DNA of 15,888 bases from Lachnospiraceae bacterium UBA1718 (lineage in GTDB: Bacteria; Bacillota; Clostridia; Lachnospirales; Lachnospiraceae): assembly GCA_002317245.1 (NCBI GenBank), contig DCIU01000100.1:1-15888 (forward strand), given 5' to 3'. A model generated the notes under the pieces. That model ran no database searches and had not been told where the DNA came from. It worked only from the letters and a program-made list of their open reading frames with translations. The position numbers and the translations under genes are program-made. Shown piece by piece: positions 1 to 6,966 of the stretch (position 1 is the first letter of the stretch; the number at the start of each line of letters is the position of its first letter).

Positions 1-41
1 GCTGTTCAATTGCCAAAGATCATTGCCTAATTAAAGGCGAT

Positions 42-75
42 AAAAAAGTAATTCAAGGCATCCGCCAAGAATTAC
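42..75 (-). terminator. Intrinsic terminator of the tRNA-Ser unit
   Basis: Read on the minus strand, GTAATTC (75-69) pairs with GAATTAC (54-48). An inner GGC/GCC helix (66-64 with 59-57) is separated from it by a TT/TT internal loop and closed by a four-base loop. Six T residues follow directly (47-42). It lies 28 bases beyond the tRNA 3' end and so probably ends that transcript. The interrupted stem makes it weaker than the other terminators in the window. Confidence 0.7.
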
Positions 76-102
76 TCACACCATCTCAATTAAGAGATGA
101 AA

Positions 103-188
103 CGGAGAAGGTGGGATTCGAACCCACGTGCCCTCTCGGACAAACGGTTTTCAAGACCGCCTCGTTATGACCACTTCGATACCTCTCC
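103..188 (-). tRNA. tRNA-Ser (anticodon UGA)
   Basis: The minus strand folds as a class II tRNA. The 7-bp acceptor stem is GGAGAGG (188-182) with CTTCTCC (110-104), including one G-U pair. The anticodon loop CTTGAAA reads UGA, for Ser UCA and related codons. There is a long variable arm (TGTCC with GGGCA) typical of Ser tRNAs, and a T arm GTGGG-TTCGAAT-CCCAC. Position 103 gives the discriminator G expected for serine. The bases that follow are TTT, so the CCA end is not encoded and must be added after 3' trimming, the route that uses RNase Z; an RNase Z gene is present at 4652-5566. The unit has its own promoter (227-255) and terminator (42-75). The identity is firm; ends may shift by one base depending on whether the discriminator is counted. 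Confidence 0.97.
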
Positions 189-226
189 ATACTTGTACGA
201 CTTTTTCTCTCTCAGACGCAAGTGTT

Positions 227-255
227 ATTCTATCAAAGGAGTTATTTCATGTCAA
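227..255 (-). promoter_or_regulatory. SigA-type promoter of tRNA-Ser
   Basis: On the minus strand there is a perfect -35 TTGACA (255-250), a 17-base spacer and a -10 TAGAAT (232-227). Transcription would begin near 220, leaving a leader of about 30 bases before the mature tRNA 5' end at 188, to be removed by RNase P. A near-consensus promoter fits a highly expressed stable RNA. Confidence 0.9.
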
Positions 256-328
256 CACATTTTTTAAAATTTTTTAAATATTTTTCTTCTATATTTTACT
301 GCCCTATTTTGCAGTGCTTTATAGATTT

Positions 329-357
329 TTGATGGTAATAACGATATATTATATATA
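329..357 (+). promoter_or_regulatory. SigA-type promoter of the Gfo/Idh/MocA gene
   Basis: A -35 TTGATG (329-334), a 17-base spacer and a -10 TATATA (352-357) lie on the plus strand. Transcription would start near 364, giving a leader of about 30 bases that ends in a strong ribosome binding site, AGGAGG (381-386), seven bases before the ATG at 394. It is divergent from the tRNA-Ser promoter; the two -35 boxes are about 75 bases apart across an AT-rich stretch. I see no operator repeat there. Confidence 0.75.
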
Positions 358-393
358 GAAGAAATACAACCACTATATATAGGAGGAAACACA

Positions 394-1368
394 ATGAATG
401 TTGCTATTCTTGGAGCTGGTGCCATAGCAAAATGTATGGCTACCGCAATCAACGGTCTGGACGACTCAGTTAAGGCATATGCCGTTGCTTCCAGAGATAT
501 TAACAAGGCTAAAGCTTTTGCTGATGAATGGGGATTCGAAGTTGCATATGGCAGTTATGAGGAGATGCTAAATGACCCTGCAGTCGATCTTGTATATGTA
601 GCTACCCCACACTCTCATCACCTTGAGCATTCAAAGATGTGCATAGATCACGGTAAGGCTGTTCTCTGTGAGAAGCCATTTACAGTTAATGCTGACCAGG
701 CAAGAGAACTATTTGCTTATGCCGAGGAAAGAAACGTTTTAATCACTGAAGCAATCTGGACCAGATATATGCCAAGCAGAAAGCTCGTAGATGAGACTCT
801 TGCATCCGGCATTATCGGGGAACCAAGAATGATTGTTGCCGATCTCTCATATCCTATAGAGGATAAGGGCCGTATGACAGACCCTAATCTCGCTGGAGGT
901 TCACTATTAGATATAGGAATATATCCAATCAACTTCACCTCTATGGTTTTTGGCGATGATATAAAGGATATCTCAGGAATCTGTACATACTGCAGCACAG
1001 GAGTAGATTGCCAGGACAACATTACAATCACATATAATGATGGCAAAATGGCAATTCTCTCATCTTCAATGCAGGTTGCAACCCACAGACTCGGAATGAT
1101 CTACGGTACAAAGGGATATATCCATTGCACCAACGTTAATAACATTGAGAAAATCGAGGTCTATAACGAAGATCATGAACTCATAAAAGAAGTTCCAATT
1201 CCACCACAGGTCAATGGATACGAGTATGAAGTACTCGCTTGTAAGCGTGTCTTAGAAGCAGGCGGCATCGAATGTGAGGAAATGCCACATTCAGAAACCA
1301 TTAAAATGATTGAATGGATGGATAAGCTCCGTAAGGACTGGGGCATCAAGTATCCATTCGAAAACTAG
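394..1368 (+). CDS. Gfo/Idh/MocA family NAD(P)-dependent oxidoreductase
   Basis: This 324-residue protein is a probable cytoplasmic sugar or diol dehydrogenase. The N-terminal Rossmann fold has the dinucleotide motif GAGAIA (residues 7-12). The family EKP signature is at 93-95, its lysine being the usual catalytic or cofactor-contact residue. The segments EAIWTRYMP (119-127) and GGSLLDIGIYPI (168-179) recall the dimeric dihydrodiol dehydrogenase/D-xylose dehydrogenase branch. Length is normal for the family and the fold looks complete. The start is supported by AGGAGG seven bases upstream. It is the only plus-strand gene here, a single-gene unit between its own promoter and a bidirectional terminator, so neighbours say nothing about its substrate. 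The family is certain; the exact substrate cannot be read from sequence. Confidence 0.93.
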   Translation: MNVAILGAGAIAKCMATAINGLDDSVKAYAVASRDINKAKAFADEWGFEVAYGSYEEMLNDPAVDLVYVATPHSHHLEHSKMCIDHGKAVLCEKPFTVNADQARELFAYAEERNVLITEAIWTRYMPSRKLVDETLASGIIGEPRMIVADLSYPIEDKGRMTDPNLAGGSLLDIGIYPINFTSMVFGDDIKDISGICTYCSTGVDCQDNITITYNDGKMAILSSSMQVATHRLGMIYGTKGYIHCTNVNNIEKIEVYNEDHELIKEVPIPPQVNGYEYEVLACKRVLEAGGIECEEMPHSETIKMIEWMDKLRKDWGIKYPFEN

Positions 1369-1380
1369 ATAGCTATAACC

Positions 1381-1417
1381 AAAAAGAGATGGGCTCTTGC
1401 CCATCTCTTCTATTTTT
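1381..1417. terminator. Bidirectional terminator between the oxidoreductase gene and ispD
   Basis: A perfect 11-bp stem, AAGAGATGGGC (1384-1394) with GCCCATCTCTT (1399-1409), encloses the four-base loop TCTT. On the plus strand it is followed by CTATTTTT (1410-1417). On the minus strand it runs into a T tract of five opposite 1381-1385. It can therefore end both the plus-strand oxidoreductase transcript and the long minus-strand tsa-ispD operon. The stem begins directly at the ispD stop codon (1412-1410). Confidence 0.92.
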
Positions 1418-2123
1418 CAATTATTGCATTCGCCACAACAAGATCAATTGGAGTTGTGACCTTAATATTCTCGTAACTTCCTTCCGTAAGTTTCACACTG
1501 TGCTTAGTCCAGGTCTCCACAACCATGGCATCGTCAGTAACCACAATCCCCTGACAAGGTAATCCGCACTCCTCTTCCTTCAGCGTTCCATAGGCCTCCT
1601 TAATCAACTGATATTCGAATACCTGAGGAGTCTGAATAATCCATGACAGATTCCTGTTCGGAGTTGATACTACATAATCCTTCTGATTGGCTATCTTAAT
1701 AGTGTCCTTAGACTTAACCGCAGCAACACAGGCTTCTGTGAGCTTCACATCCACGTAGAGCCTTTCTAGCATTTCTTCATTAACAAAAGGTCTTGCACCG
1801 TCATGAATAAATACATAATTACAGCCACCATCTCTGGCAATAGCATCAATTCCAGCCATAACAGAATGGTATCTCTCTCTGCCTCCTGTAATTACATCTC
1901 GCACCTTATCAAAGCCAAAAGCACCAACAATCTTCTCTCTGCAGTAGTCTATATCCTCTTCACCAGTAACGAGATATACATCAGTAATAATCTCAGACTG
2001 TTCGAAAGCATTAAGCGCATACCATATAAGTGGTTTGCCAGATAACTCAATATATTGTTTTTTTACATCGGAATTCATTCTCTTGCCACTGCCAGCTGCG
2101 AGAACTATTGCAACATTCTTCAT
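1410..2123 (-). CDS. ispD: 2-C-methyl-D-erythritol 4-phosphate cytidylyltransferase (IspD)
   Basis: IspD joins CTP and 2-C-methyl-D-erythritol 4-phosphate to give CDP-methylerythritol in the MEP pathway to isoprenoid precursors, in the cytoplasm. The 237-residue protein has the CTP-binding start LAAGSGKRM (8-16) with lysine 22 in KKQY, GGRER at 80-84, HDGARP at 107-112, KDTIK at 139-143, QTPQ at 164-167, TDDA at 196-199 and a C-terminal NIKVTTPIDL (219-228). All are usual for IspD at usual spacing. It is the last gene of the operon; its ATG overlaps the tsaE stop as ATGA, so translation is probably coupled. IspF, often adjacent, is not here. The related ribitol-phosphate cytidylyltransferase TarI is the main alternative but fits less well, and no teichoic acid genes are near. 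Confidence 0.93.
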   Translation of the reverse strand: MKNVAIVLAAGSGKRMNSDVKKQYIELSGKPLIWYALNAFEQSEIITDVYLVTGEEDIDYCREKIVGAFGFDKVRDVITGGRERYHSVMAGIDAIARDGGCNYVFIHDGARPFVNEEMLERLYVDVKLTEACVAAVKSKDTIKIANQKDYVVSTPNRNLSWIIQTPQVFEYQLIKEAYGTLKEEECGLPCQGIVVTDDAMVVETWTKHSVKLTEGSYENIKVTTPIDLVVANAIIEK

Positions 2124-2545
2124 ATCTCTTCTATAGTTATCCTTCTGTAATCGAATCCCCTATCAAGATCCTTCTCGATAAGCACACTGGTGTAATGGGT
2201 AGGAAGTATATCCTCAATAAGATTAGCCCACTCAATCAGGCTGACGCCATCCCCATAGACATATTCCTCATAGCCTACCTCGTACATTTCCTCACTATCG
2301 CCAATTCTATATACATCAAAGTGATAGAATGGGAGTCTTCCCTCATCATATACCTGAACAATTGTAAAAGTGGGGCTATTAACTGCCTCGGTTATTCCAA
2401 GCCCTGCAGCAAGACCCTGAGTGAACACAGTCTTACCGACACCAAGATCTCCAACAAGAGTATATACGCTGCCCTCTGTTGCTTCCTCACCAATCCTCTT
2501 ACCTAATTCAAATGTATCTTCAGAACAAAAACTATCGTAAATCAT
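2120..2545 (-). CDS. tsaE: tRNA t6A biosynthesis ATPase TsaE
   Basis: TsaE is the small ATPase that acts with TsaB and TsaD in making N6-threonylcarbamoyladenosine at position 37 of ANN-decoding tRNAs. The 141-residue protein has a Walker A loop GDLGVGKT (32-39), the family motif SPTF (57-60), HFDVYR (75-80) and IEWA (104-107). I chose the ATG at 2545, two bases after the rimI stop codon (2550-2548) and about ten bases after an AAGGA element. A longer reading of 148 residues from a TTG at 2566 would overlap rimI by 19 bases; it adds seven residues that are not needed for the fold. The gene overlaps ispD by four bases. Family assignment is secure; only the start is open. Confidence 0.92.
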   Translation of the reverse strand: MIYDSFCSEDTFELGKRIGEEATEGSVYTLVGDLGVGKTVFTQGLAAGLGITEAVNSPTFTIVQVYDEGRLPFYHFDVYRIGDSEEMYEVGYEEYVYGDGVSLIEWANLIEDILPTHYTSVLIEKDLDRGFDYRRITIEEI

Positions 2546-2547
2546 TA

Positions 2548-2991
2548 TCACTGATTCCTTAACCAATATATTGCAGCATCCTCTACTGGGTTCTTGTAGA
2601 ATCTCGGTCTGCTTCCCTCGTAAACGAACCCTAACTTCTCATAGAGATTTCTTGCTGGCTTATTACTCTCTCTAACCTCTAATGTGAAGTCCGTAATCCC
2701 ATATTCCAGTCTGCCGATTTCAATCATTTTGCGTACAATCTGTTCGCCAATCCCTTGACTGCGACGGTCAGAGCACACTGCGATGTTACAGACCTCTCCC
2801 TCGCCCAAAACCGCCAAAAGACCGGCATAAGCGCACACGACACTATTGTCATCTTCGGCCACCAAGAATAGAGCACATCTGTTATTTAACATTTCCTCGA
2901 AGGACTCCCTATGCCAGGGCATTGAGAAGCATTCTTCCTCAATCTGGCACAACTTATCTATATCCCTCGCCTGCATTTTGCGATAAATCAT
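2548..2991 (-). CDS. rimI: Ribosomal-protein-alanine N-acetyltransferase RimI (GNAT family)
   Basis: RimI transfers acetyl from acetyl-CoA to protein N-termini, classically the alanine of ribosomal protein S18. The 147-residue protein is a single GNAT domain. An early EEECFSMPW (18-26) is typical of RimI. The acetyl-CoA pyrophosphate loop RRSQGIG is at 76-82, and the C-terminal part NLYEKLGF (115-122) followed by a tyrosine-containing FYKNPVEDA (131-139) holds the usual RimI signature. Its ATG shares one base with the tsaD stop (TAATG). Linkage to tsaB, tsaD and tsaE is common in bacteria and supports RimI over a generic GNAT, although the substrate in this organism is inferred. Confidence 0.93.
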   Translation of the reverse strand: MIYRKMQARDIDKLCQIEEECFSMPWHRESFEEMLNNRCALFLVAEDDNSVVCAYAGLLAVLGEGEVCNIAVCSDRRSQGIGEQIVRKMIEIGRLEYGITDFTLEVRESNKPARNLYEKLGFVYEGSRPRFYKNPVEDAAIYWLRNQ

Positions 2992-4013
2992 TATCTCTCA
3001 CCCAGTTTGAGATTAGGAACTGCATTAAGATCCCAGTCGGATCTAAGGCCTGCAATATACTCATAATAAGCCGCTACACCAATCATGGCAGCATTGTCTG
3101 TACAGAATATTGGAGATGGTCTGAAGAATTCAACACCTCTCTTAGCACATGCCTCTTCCATGGCAGTCCTCAAGTGCGAATTAGAAGCAACTCCACCCGC
3201 AATAGCGAACTTCTTGAACCCGTACTGGTCCAGGGCCTTCATGCTGTGTCCAACAAGCACATCAACTACCGCCTGCTGGAAGGAAGCTGCCACATCTGCT
3301 TGATTGTAGTCTTCTCCCTTCATCTGAAGCTGGTTCAGATAGTTAAGAACCGCAGACTTAAGGCCCGAGAAGGAGAAATCATACTCATTATCCGCAAATT
3401 TTGGCCTTGGAAAATCGATTGCACTAGGATTACCCTCGTAGCTAACCTTATCTATCTTCGGTCCACCTGGATATCCAAGCCCAATGACTCTGGCGACCTT
3501 ATCAAAAGCCTCACCAGCCGCATCGTCTCTTGTACGCCCAAGTATCTCATATTTACCATAGTCGGCCACTTTTACCAGATGAGAATGGCCTCCTGATACA
3601 ACAAGGCACATAAAAGGTGGCTCTAATTCGGTATTCTCAATATAATTGGCACTAATATGCCCCTCAATATGATGAACACCAATAAGCGGCTTATGAAGAG
3701 CCCATGCAAGAGCCTTGGCATAAGAGACACCTACTAGCAGCGCGCCAACAAGCCCAGGTCCATAGGTCACAGCAATAGCTGTAATATCATCCCAGGTCAT
3801 CTTAGCTTCCTTAAGCGCTTCCATTACCACCTGATCAATTCTCTCAGTATGCTTTCTTGAAGCAATCTCTGGCACAACGCCACCATATAATGTATGAATA
3901 TCAATTTGTGATGATATAACGTTAGACAGCACCTCTCGTCCATTACGTACGACAGATGCTGCTGTTTCATCACAAGACGATTCTATTGCTAGAATTACTA
4001 CATCCTGTTCCAT
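2991..4013 (-). CDS. tsaD: tRNA N6-adenosine threonylcarbamoyltransferase TsaD
   Basis: TsaD is the catalytic subunit that moves the threonylcarbamoyl group from threonylcarbamoyl-AMP to A37 of tRNA, working with TsaB and TsaE. The 340-residue ASKHA-fold protein begins IESSCDETAAS (10-20). It has the nucleotide loop YGPGLVG (84-90), the metal-binding histidines H115 and H119 in HHIEGH, VSGGHSHL (139-146), the phosphate loop AGGVASN (272-278) and the C-terminal metal aspartate D306 in CTDNAA. The length is that of the bacterial family and nothing is missing. The ATG has an AGGA element just upstream. It lies 12 bases after the gene at 4026-4613 and overlaps rimI by one base. Confidence 0.97.
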   Translation of the reverse strand: MEQDVVILAIESSCDETAASVVRNGREVLSNVISSQIDIHTLYGGVVPEIASRKHTERIDQVVMEALKEAKMTWDDITAIAVTYGPGLVGALLVGVSYAKALAWALHKPLIGVHHIEGHISANYIENTELEPPFMCLVVSGGHSHLVKVADYGKYEILGRTRDDAAGEAFDKVARVIGLGYPGGPKIDKVSYEGNPSAIDFPRPKFADNEYDFSFSGLKSAVLNYLNQLQMKGEDYNQADVAASFQQAVVDVLVGHSMKALDQYGFKKFAIAGGVASNSHLRTAMEEACAKRGVEFFRPSPIFCTDNAAMIGVAAYYEYIAGLRSDWDLNAVPNLKLGER

Positions 4014-4025
4014 ATTATTCCTCGT

Positions 4026-4613
4026 TCATTCTTCAGGCTCGGCATATGGCATGAATCCATATATCTTCCAGTGTCCTGCATCATCCATCCTCAAGATGAA
4101 GATATCTCTTAGGATCTTAGTTCCATCGCCCGTTCTGATATCAAAGGTGCCGTATAAGCTGGCACAATCGTATCCATTTGTATCAAAATACACTACGTCA
4201 GTACTTGAAGAAGTGTACATATTAACAATTGAGTAGTTATTGTTGTGGAAGGTAACAAGCTCACTCTTAAGATCTGTAACATAGTCTTCCTTAGACTTAT
4301 TAGCAACCAGTTCCTCATCGAATAATTCCTGCAGCTTCAATGCCACAGCTTCAATCTCTTCATCTGAAAGGTTGTCATTATGAAGCACCTTGGTAAAATC
4401 AAGATACTGCTTAACTACTTCCTTAGGTGTCTGAGGATAATTAACCTCATAGTTCCTAAGAAGCAGCTCCTGGGCTGCCGAAACAGTTACCTCTTCGCCA
4501 TTCTTAGGCTTCACCTCACGATTAGAAAGGTAATAGAAATAGCCAACTACAAGCAGAATAAGTACTGCAACGACAATAATGCCTTTTATGCCTTTAACAT
4601 TAGTAATTTTCAT
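4026..4613 (-). CDS. Membrane-anchored protein of unknown function
   Basis: I cannot name this 195-residue protein with confidence; it resembles Lachnospiraceae domain-of-unknown-function proteins found in this context (possibly the DUF6715 group, not verified). It has a short basic N-terminus, one hydrophobic segment at about residues 11-29 that looks like a signal anchor, and then an acidic, largely polar domain (about 35-195). The helical middle (about 60-118) is followed by a beta-rich end with several aromatic residues ending WKIYGFMPYAEPEE. The globular part probably faces outwards. A last domain of this kind recalls small NTF2-like or lipoprotein-like folds, but that is a guess. The start is firm: GGAGGT (4626-4621) lies just before the ATG. 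It sits between rnz and tsaD in the same direction and is probably cotranscribed. Confidence 0.8.
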   Translation of the reverse strand: MKITNVKGIKGIIVVAVLILLVVGYFYYLSNREVKPKNGEEVTVSAAQELLLRNYEVNYPQTPKEVVKQYLDFTKVLHNDNLSDEEIEAVALKLQELFDEELVANKSKEDYVTDLKSELVTFHNNNYSIVNMYTSSSTDVVYFDTNGYDCASLYGTFDIRTGDGTKILRDIFILRMDDAGHWKIYGFMPYAEPEE

Positions 4614-4651
4614 AGCTGCTACCTCCTTTCTATCGTATTTCTATAAATCAG

Positions 4652-5566
4652 TTAATCTTCTTCAAATAATAAGTCTACCGTTCGACCATCCTTAGCCACT
4701 ACAGTATTTGGGAATATCGCGCGTACATCCCTGGTATATTCCTTAGGATTAGGAAGGGATGGACTGTAATGTGTCAGCCACATCTCCTTAACATTAGCAT
4801 CCCTTGCCATTGCTGCTGCCTCATAGAAGGTCATATGCTTATGTTCCTTAGCCTTGTCTATCTTATCCGGCTCCCCATACATTCCTTCACAGATAAATAA
4901 GTCAGATTCCTTAGCATGTTCCACAATTACATTGGTAGGTCTGCTGTCAGTACAGTAGGTGAGCTTAAGGCCCTTCCTTGCAGGTCCAAGTACCATCTCC
5001 GGAGTAAGCCTTCTGCCGTCCTCTGTCTCTATAATCTCGCCCTTCTGGAGTCTGCTCCAGTAAGGAATCTCTATTCCTGCTTCTTTGGCTCTTGCCGCAT
5101 CGAACTTGCCAGCCCTGTCCAGTTCAAATGTATATCCATAGCATGTCACATTGTGGCACACCTTATAGGCACTGACTCTGAGGCCACATACTTCGAATAC
5201 TTCCTCGTTAGCAGTTAATTCCTTATATTCAATATCGAAGGGAATATCTCTCGCAATCATGCGAAGTCCTTCAACCACTCTCTGGACACCCTTGGGTCCT
5301 ACAATGAGCAGTGGCTCTGTCCTCTCAGCATTGCCCATTGTTAGAAGCATTCCAGGCAATCCCGATATATGATCTGCATGAAAATGTGTGAAAAGCATTA
5401 CATCTATAGGCTTAGGACTCCAGCCCTTCTCCTTAAGTGCAATCTGTGTACCCTCACCACAGTCCACCAGAATACTCGATCCGTTATATCTCACCATCAT
5501 TGATGTGAGCCATCTGTGAGGAAGAGGCATCATCCCGCCTGTTCCAAGCAAACATACTTCTAACAT
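4652..5566 (-). CDS. rnz: Ribonuclease Z (tRNA 3'-processing endonuclease)
   Basis: RNase Z cuts tRNA precursors just after the discriminator base so that CCA can be added, a step needed for tRNAs without an encoded CCA. The 304-residue protein is a metallo-beta-lactamase fold with HFHADH at 61-66. Further likely zinc ligands are H138 (CHNV), D207 (CTDSRP) and H266 (LTHYS), with H244 in HKHMT as the catalytic-loop histidine. VGPKG (89-93) matches the GP motif region. The N-terminus GTGGMMPLPHRWLTS differs from the better-known PTxxRN type but is familiar from clostridial members. Its ATG directly follows the tsaB stop (TAGATG), so the two are probably coupled. Length is usual. Confidence 0.95.
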   Translation of the reverse strand: MLEVCLLGTGGMMPLPHRWLTSMMVRYNGSSILVDCGEGTQIALKEKGWSPKPIDVMLFTHFHADHISGLPGMLLTMGNAERTEPLLIVGPKGVQRVVEGLRMIARDIPFDIEYKELTANEEVFEVCGLRVSAYKVCHNVTCYGYTFELDRAGKFDAARAKEAGIEIPYWSRLQKGEIIETEDGRRLTPEMVLGPARKGLKLTYCTDSRPTNVIVEHAKESDLFICEGMYGEPDKIDKAKEHKHMTFYEAAAMARDANVKEMWLTHYSPSLPNPKEYTRDVRAIFPNTVVAKDGRTVDLLFEED

Positions 5567-6289
5567 CTATTCAGTCGCTCTTTCTTTTTCCAGCTGTTCT
5601 CTCTCTGCCTGAGAGAGTCTAAGATAAATTGGTGTGAATTCAGCTGCTGTACTGGTCTTGCCCTCTCTTATATACTCAAAAGCAAGTGTAGCAAGCGCTG
5701 CTGCCCTCTGTCTGTTCATAAAAGCTGGTGCATATGTATGTGGCACCTGCAGAAGCTCATCAATCTGCTCCCTGAACACTGGCACTCCATCACCAAGGAA
5801 GACAACTTCCTTACCCTTTCCATTAAGAAGCTCGATAATCTCTCTAATATCAACCGCACACTGGTTAGTTAACACATTCATCTTATAACCGTCTTCTGTG
5901 CGGGAGAAGGAATATATTCCTGTATATGTCTGATTACGCCTTGCATCCATAATCGGACATACAAGGCAGTCAGTTCCATACAGGTTGTATGCCAGTGCAT
6001 CCACTGTAGGAACAGCTACGACAGGCTTACTTAAAGCCTGTGCAAGCCCCTTAACTGTCGCCGAACCAATACGCAATCCAGTGAAGGAGCCCGGTCCTGC
6101 TGCCACTGCGATGGCATCAATCTCCTGTGTATCCAGTTCTAACATCCTTACAATCTCATCCACCATTGGTAAAAGTGTCTGCGAATGAGTCTTCTTGAAG
6201 TTCACATTATACTCAGCAATCACAATGTCATCTGATACAAGTGCAACAGATGCAACCATTCCTGAGCTGTCTATAGCAAGTATTTTCAT
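5567..6289 (-). CDS. tsaB: t6A biosynthesis subunit TsaB
   Basis: TsaB is the inactive TsaD paralogue that pairs with TsaD and recruits TsaE for t6A37 formation on tRNA. The 240-residue protein starts MKILAIDSS, carries the signature GPGSFTGLR at 65-73 and DARR at 115-118, and lacks the HxxxH metal site of TsaD, which separates the two. Its ATG has AGGA about eight bases upstream and lies 12 bases after the stop of the YcxB-like gene. rnz follows with no gap. In many bacteria the order is tsaE-tsaB-rimI-tsaD; here tsaB is first and is separated from tsaD by two genes. Confidence 0.95.
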   Translation of the reverse strand: MKILAIDSSGMVASVALVSDDIVIAEYNVNFKKTHSQTLLPMVDEIVRMLELDTQEIDAIAVAAGPGSFTGLRIGSATVKGLAQALSKPVVAVPTVDALAYNLYGTDCLVCPIMDARRNQTYTGIYSFSRTEDGYKMNVLTNQCAVDIREIIELLNGKGKEVVFLGDGVPVFREQIDELLQVPHTYAPAFMNRQRAAALATLAFEYIREGKTSTAAEFTPIYLRLSQAEREQLEKERATE

Positions 6290-6301
6290 TACTATTTCCT
6301 A

Positions 6302-6781
6302 CTACTGTTTTATTTTCACCTTGGCAGGTGGCATATGCGTAGATATCATCTCTATAATATCGTACTTCTTCTCCCCCAGGTCTGCCTTAGGGAATACCCA
6401 GGCAATGTTCTTACTGGTATAGAGAAGCAGGCTCTGATTAGTAGATACAGCCTTAAGCATCTTATCCCAGGTAACTGTCATCTCCTGTTCGCCCTGAGAT
6501 ACCGTCACGCCCTCATCGTCCATTACATAGTGAAGAGGGCTCCTAAACATCGGATTAAGCTTAACCTGCTTACGCGAATTAAGATATAGAGCTATTGGGC
6601 TATATAGAATAACAATAAGCCCACCTACCAGGAAAGCTGGCTGCCTGTTAGCCGCAAATATTACTAACAGCATTGCCCCAAAGGCCGTTCCTACAATTCC
6701 TGCAGAGCTTGTATATGTATGGTGCATATTGTAATCGTACAATGCTGACACAGTCATATGTACATCAAATTCATGACGCAT
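6302..6781 (-). CDS. YcxB-like membrane protein
   Basis: This 159-residue protein has two adjacent hydrophobic segments (about 27-44 and 48-67) and then a soluble cytoplasmic domain. Within that domain, MDDEGVTVSQGEQEMTVTWDKM (residues 87-108) followed by a YTSKNIAWVFPK strand (about 120-131) fits the YcxB-like family, a small beta-rich domain usually tied to two membrane helices, of unknown function. The ATG at 6781 is supported by AGGAG six bases upstream. It is the first gene after the operon promoter (6857-6885) and is followed after 12 bases by tsaB, so it is probably cotranscribed with the tRNA-modification genes. Whether it has a role in that pathway is not shown by anything in the sequence. 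Confidence 0.8.
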   Translation of the reverse strand: MRHEFDVHMTVSALYDYNMHHTYTSSAGIVGTAFGAMLLVIFAANRQPAFLVGGLIVILYSPIALYLNSRKQVKLNPMFRSPLHYVMDDEGVTVSQGEQEMTVTWDKMLKAVSTNQSLLLYTSKNIAWVFPKADLGEKKYDIIEMISTHMPPAKVKIKQ

Positions 6782-6856
6782 ATCTTTCTCCTAATACCAT
6801 ATATTGTGTCTGCTAGACATAGTAAGGCACAATAAATCATACTAATCTAATGTATA

Positions 6857-6885
6857 ATTATATATGAAAATCAAGGTGCTATCAA
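6857..6885 (-). promoter_or_regulatory. SigA-type promoter of the ycxB-tsaB-rnz-tsaD-rimI-tsaE-ispD operon
   Basis: On the minus strand the -35 TTGATA (6885-6880), a 17-base spacer and a perfect -10 TATAAT (6862-6857) form a near-consensus promoter. Transcription would begin near 6850, leaving a leader of about 70 bases. Inside the leader ATTGTG (6803-6808) and CACAAT (6828-6833) form an inverted repeat, with a smaller GTCT/AGAC hairpin nested near it (6808-6818). I see no attenuator T tract. No other convincing promoter appears before ispD, so this one probably serves all eight genes. Confidence 0.85.
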
Positions 6886-6913
6886 CCATTTAAGCATTCA
6901 AAAGTACAAATAC

Positions 6914-6944
6914 AAAAAAGAGCCTGCAGCCAGGCTGCAAGCTC
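6914..6944 (-). terminator. Intrinsic terminator of ribU
   Basis: On the minus strand GAGCTTGCAGC (6944-6934) pairs with GCTGCAGGCTC (6930-6920), 11 bp with one U-G pair and a three-base loop, followed at once by six T residues (6919-6914). It lies 22 bases beyond the ribU stop codon. It separates ribU from the promoter of the ycxB-tsa operon just downstream. Confidence 0.95.
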
Positions 6945-6966
6945 CCGTAATCGCTATGCAATTGAA

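Noticed and set aside
1..41. GCCT/AGGC short inverted repeat and possible end of a further gene at the left edge
   Set aside because: Too short to support any call; frames are closed quickly and no motif is visible.
82..99. CATCTC/GAGATG perfect six-base inverted repeat just after tRNA-Ser
   Set aside because: It has no T tract after it on either strand and a weak AT-rich loop; the structure at 42-75 is the better terminator.
103..188. tRNA-Ser as an attachment site for an integrated element
   Set aside because: No integrase gene and no repeat of the tRNA 3' end were noticed; the flanks look like ordinary core genome.
264..506. Minus-strand open frame of 80 codons over the start of the oxidoreductase gene
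   Set aside because: It overlaps the promoter, leader and 5' part of a clear plus-strand gene and has no start-site support.
2030..3596. Long plus-strand open frames (about 158 and 224 codons) opposite tsaE, rimI and tsaD
   Set aside because: They are antisense to well-identified genes, their proteins look like nothing known, and they have no ribosome binding site or promoter.
6782..6913. Possible plus-strand promoter (TATAAT at 6853-6858) in the ribU-ycxB gap
   Set aside because: The box is the near-palindromic image of the minus-strand -10 region, has no matching -35, and would drive only antisense of ribU.
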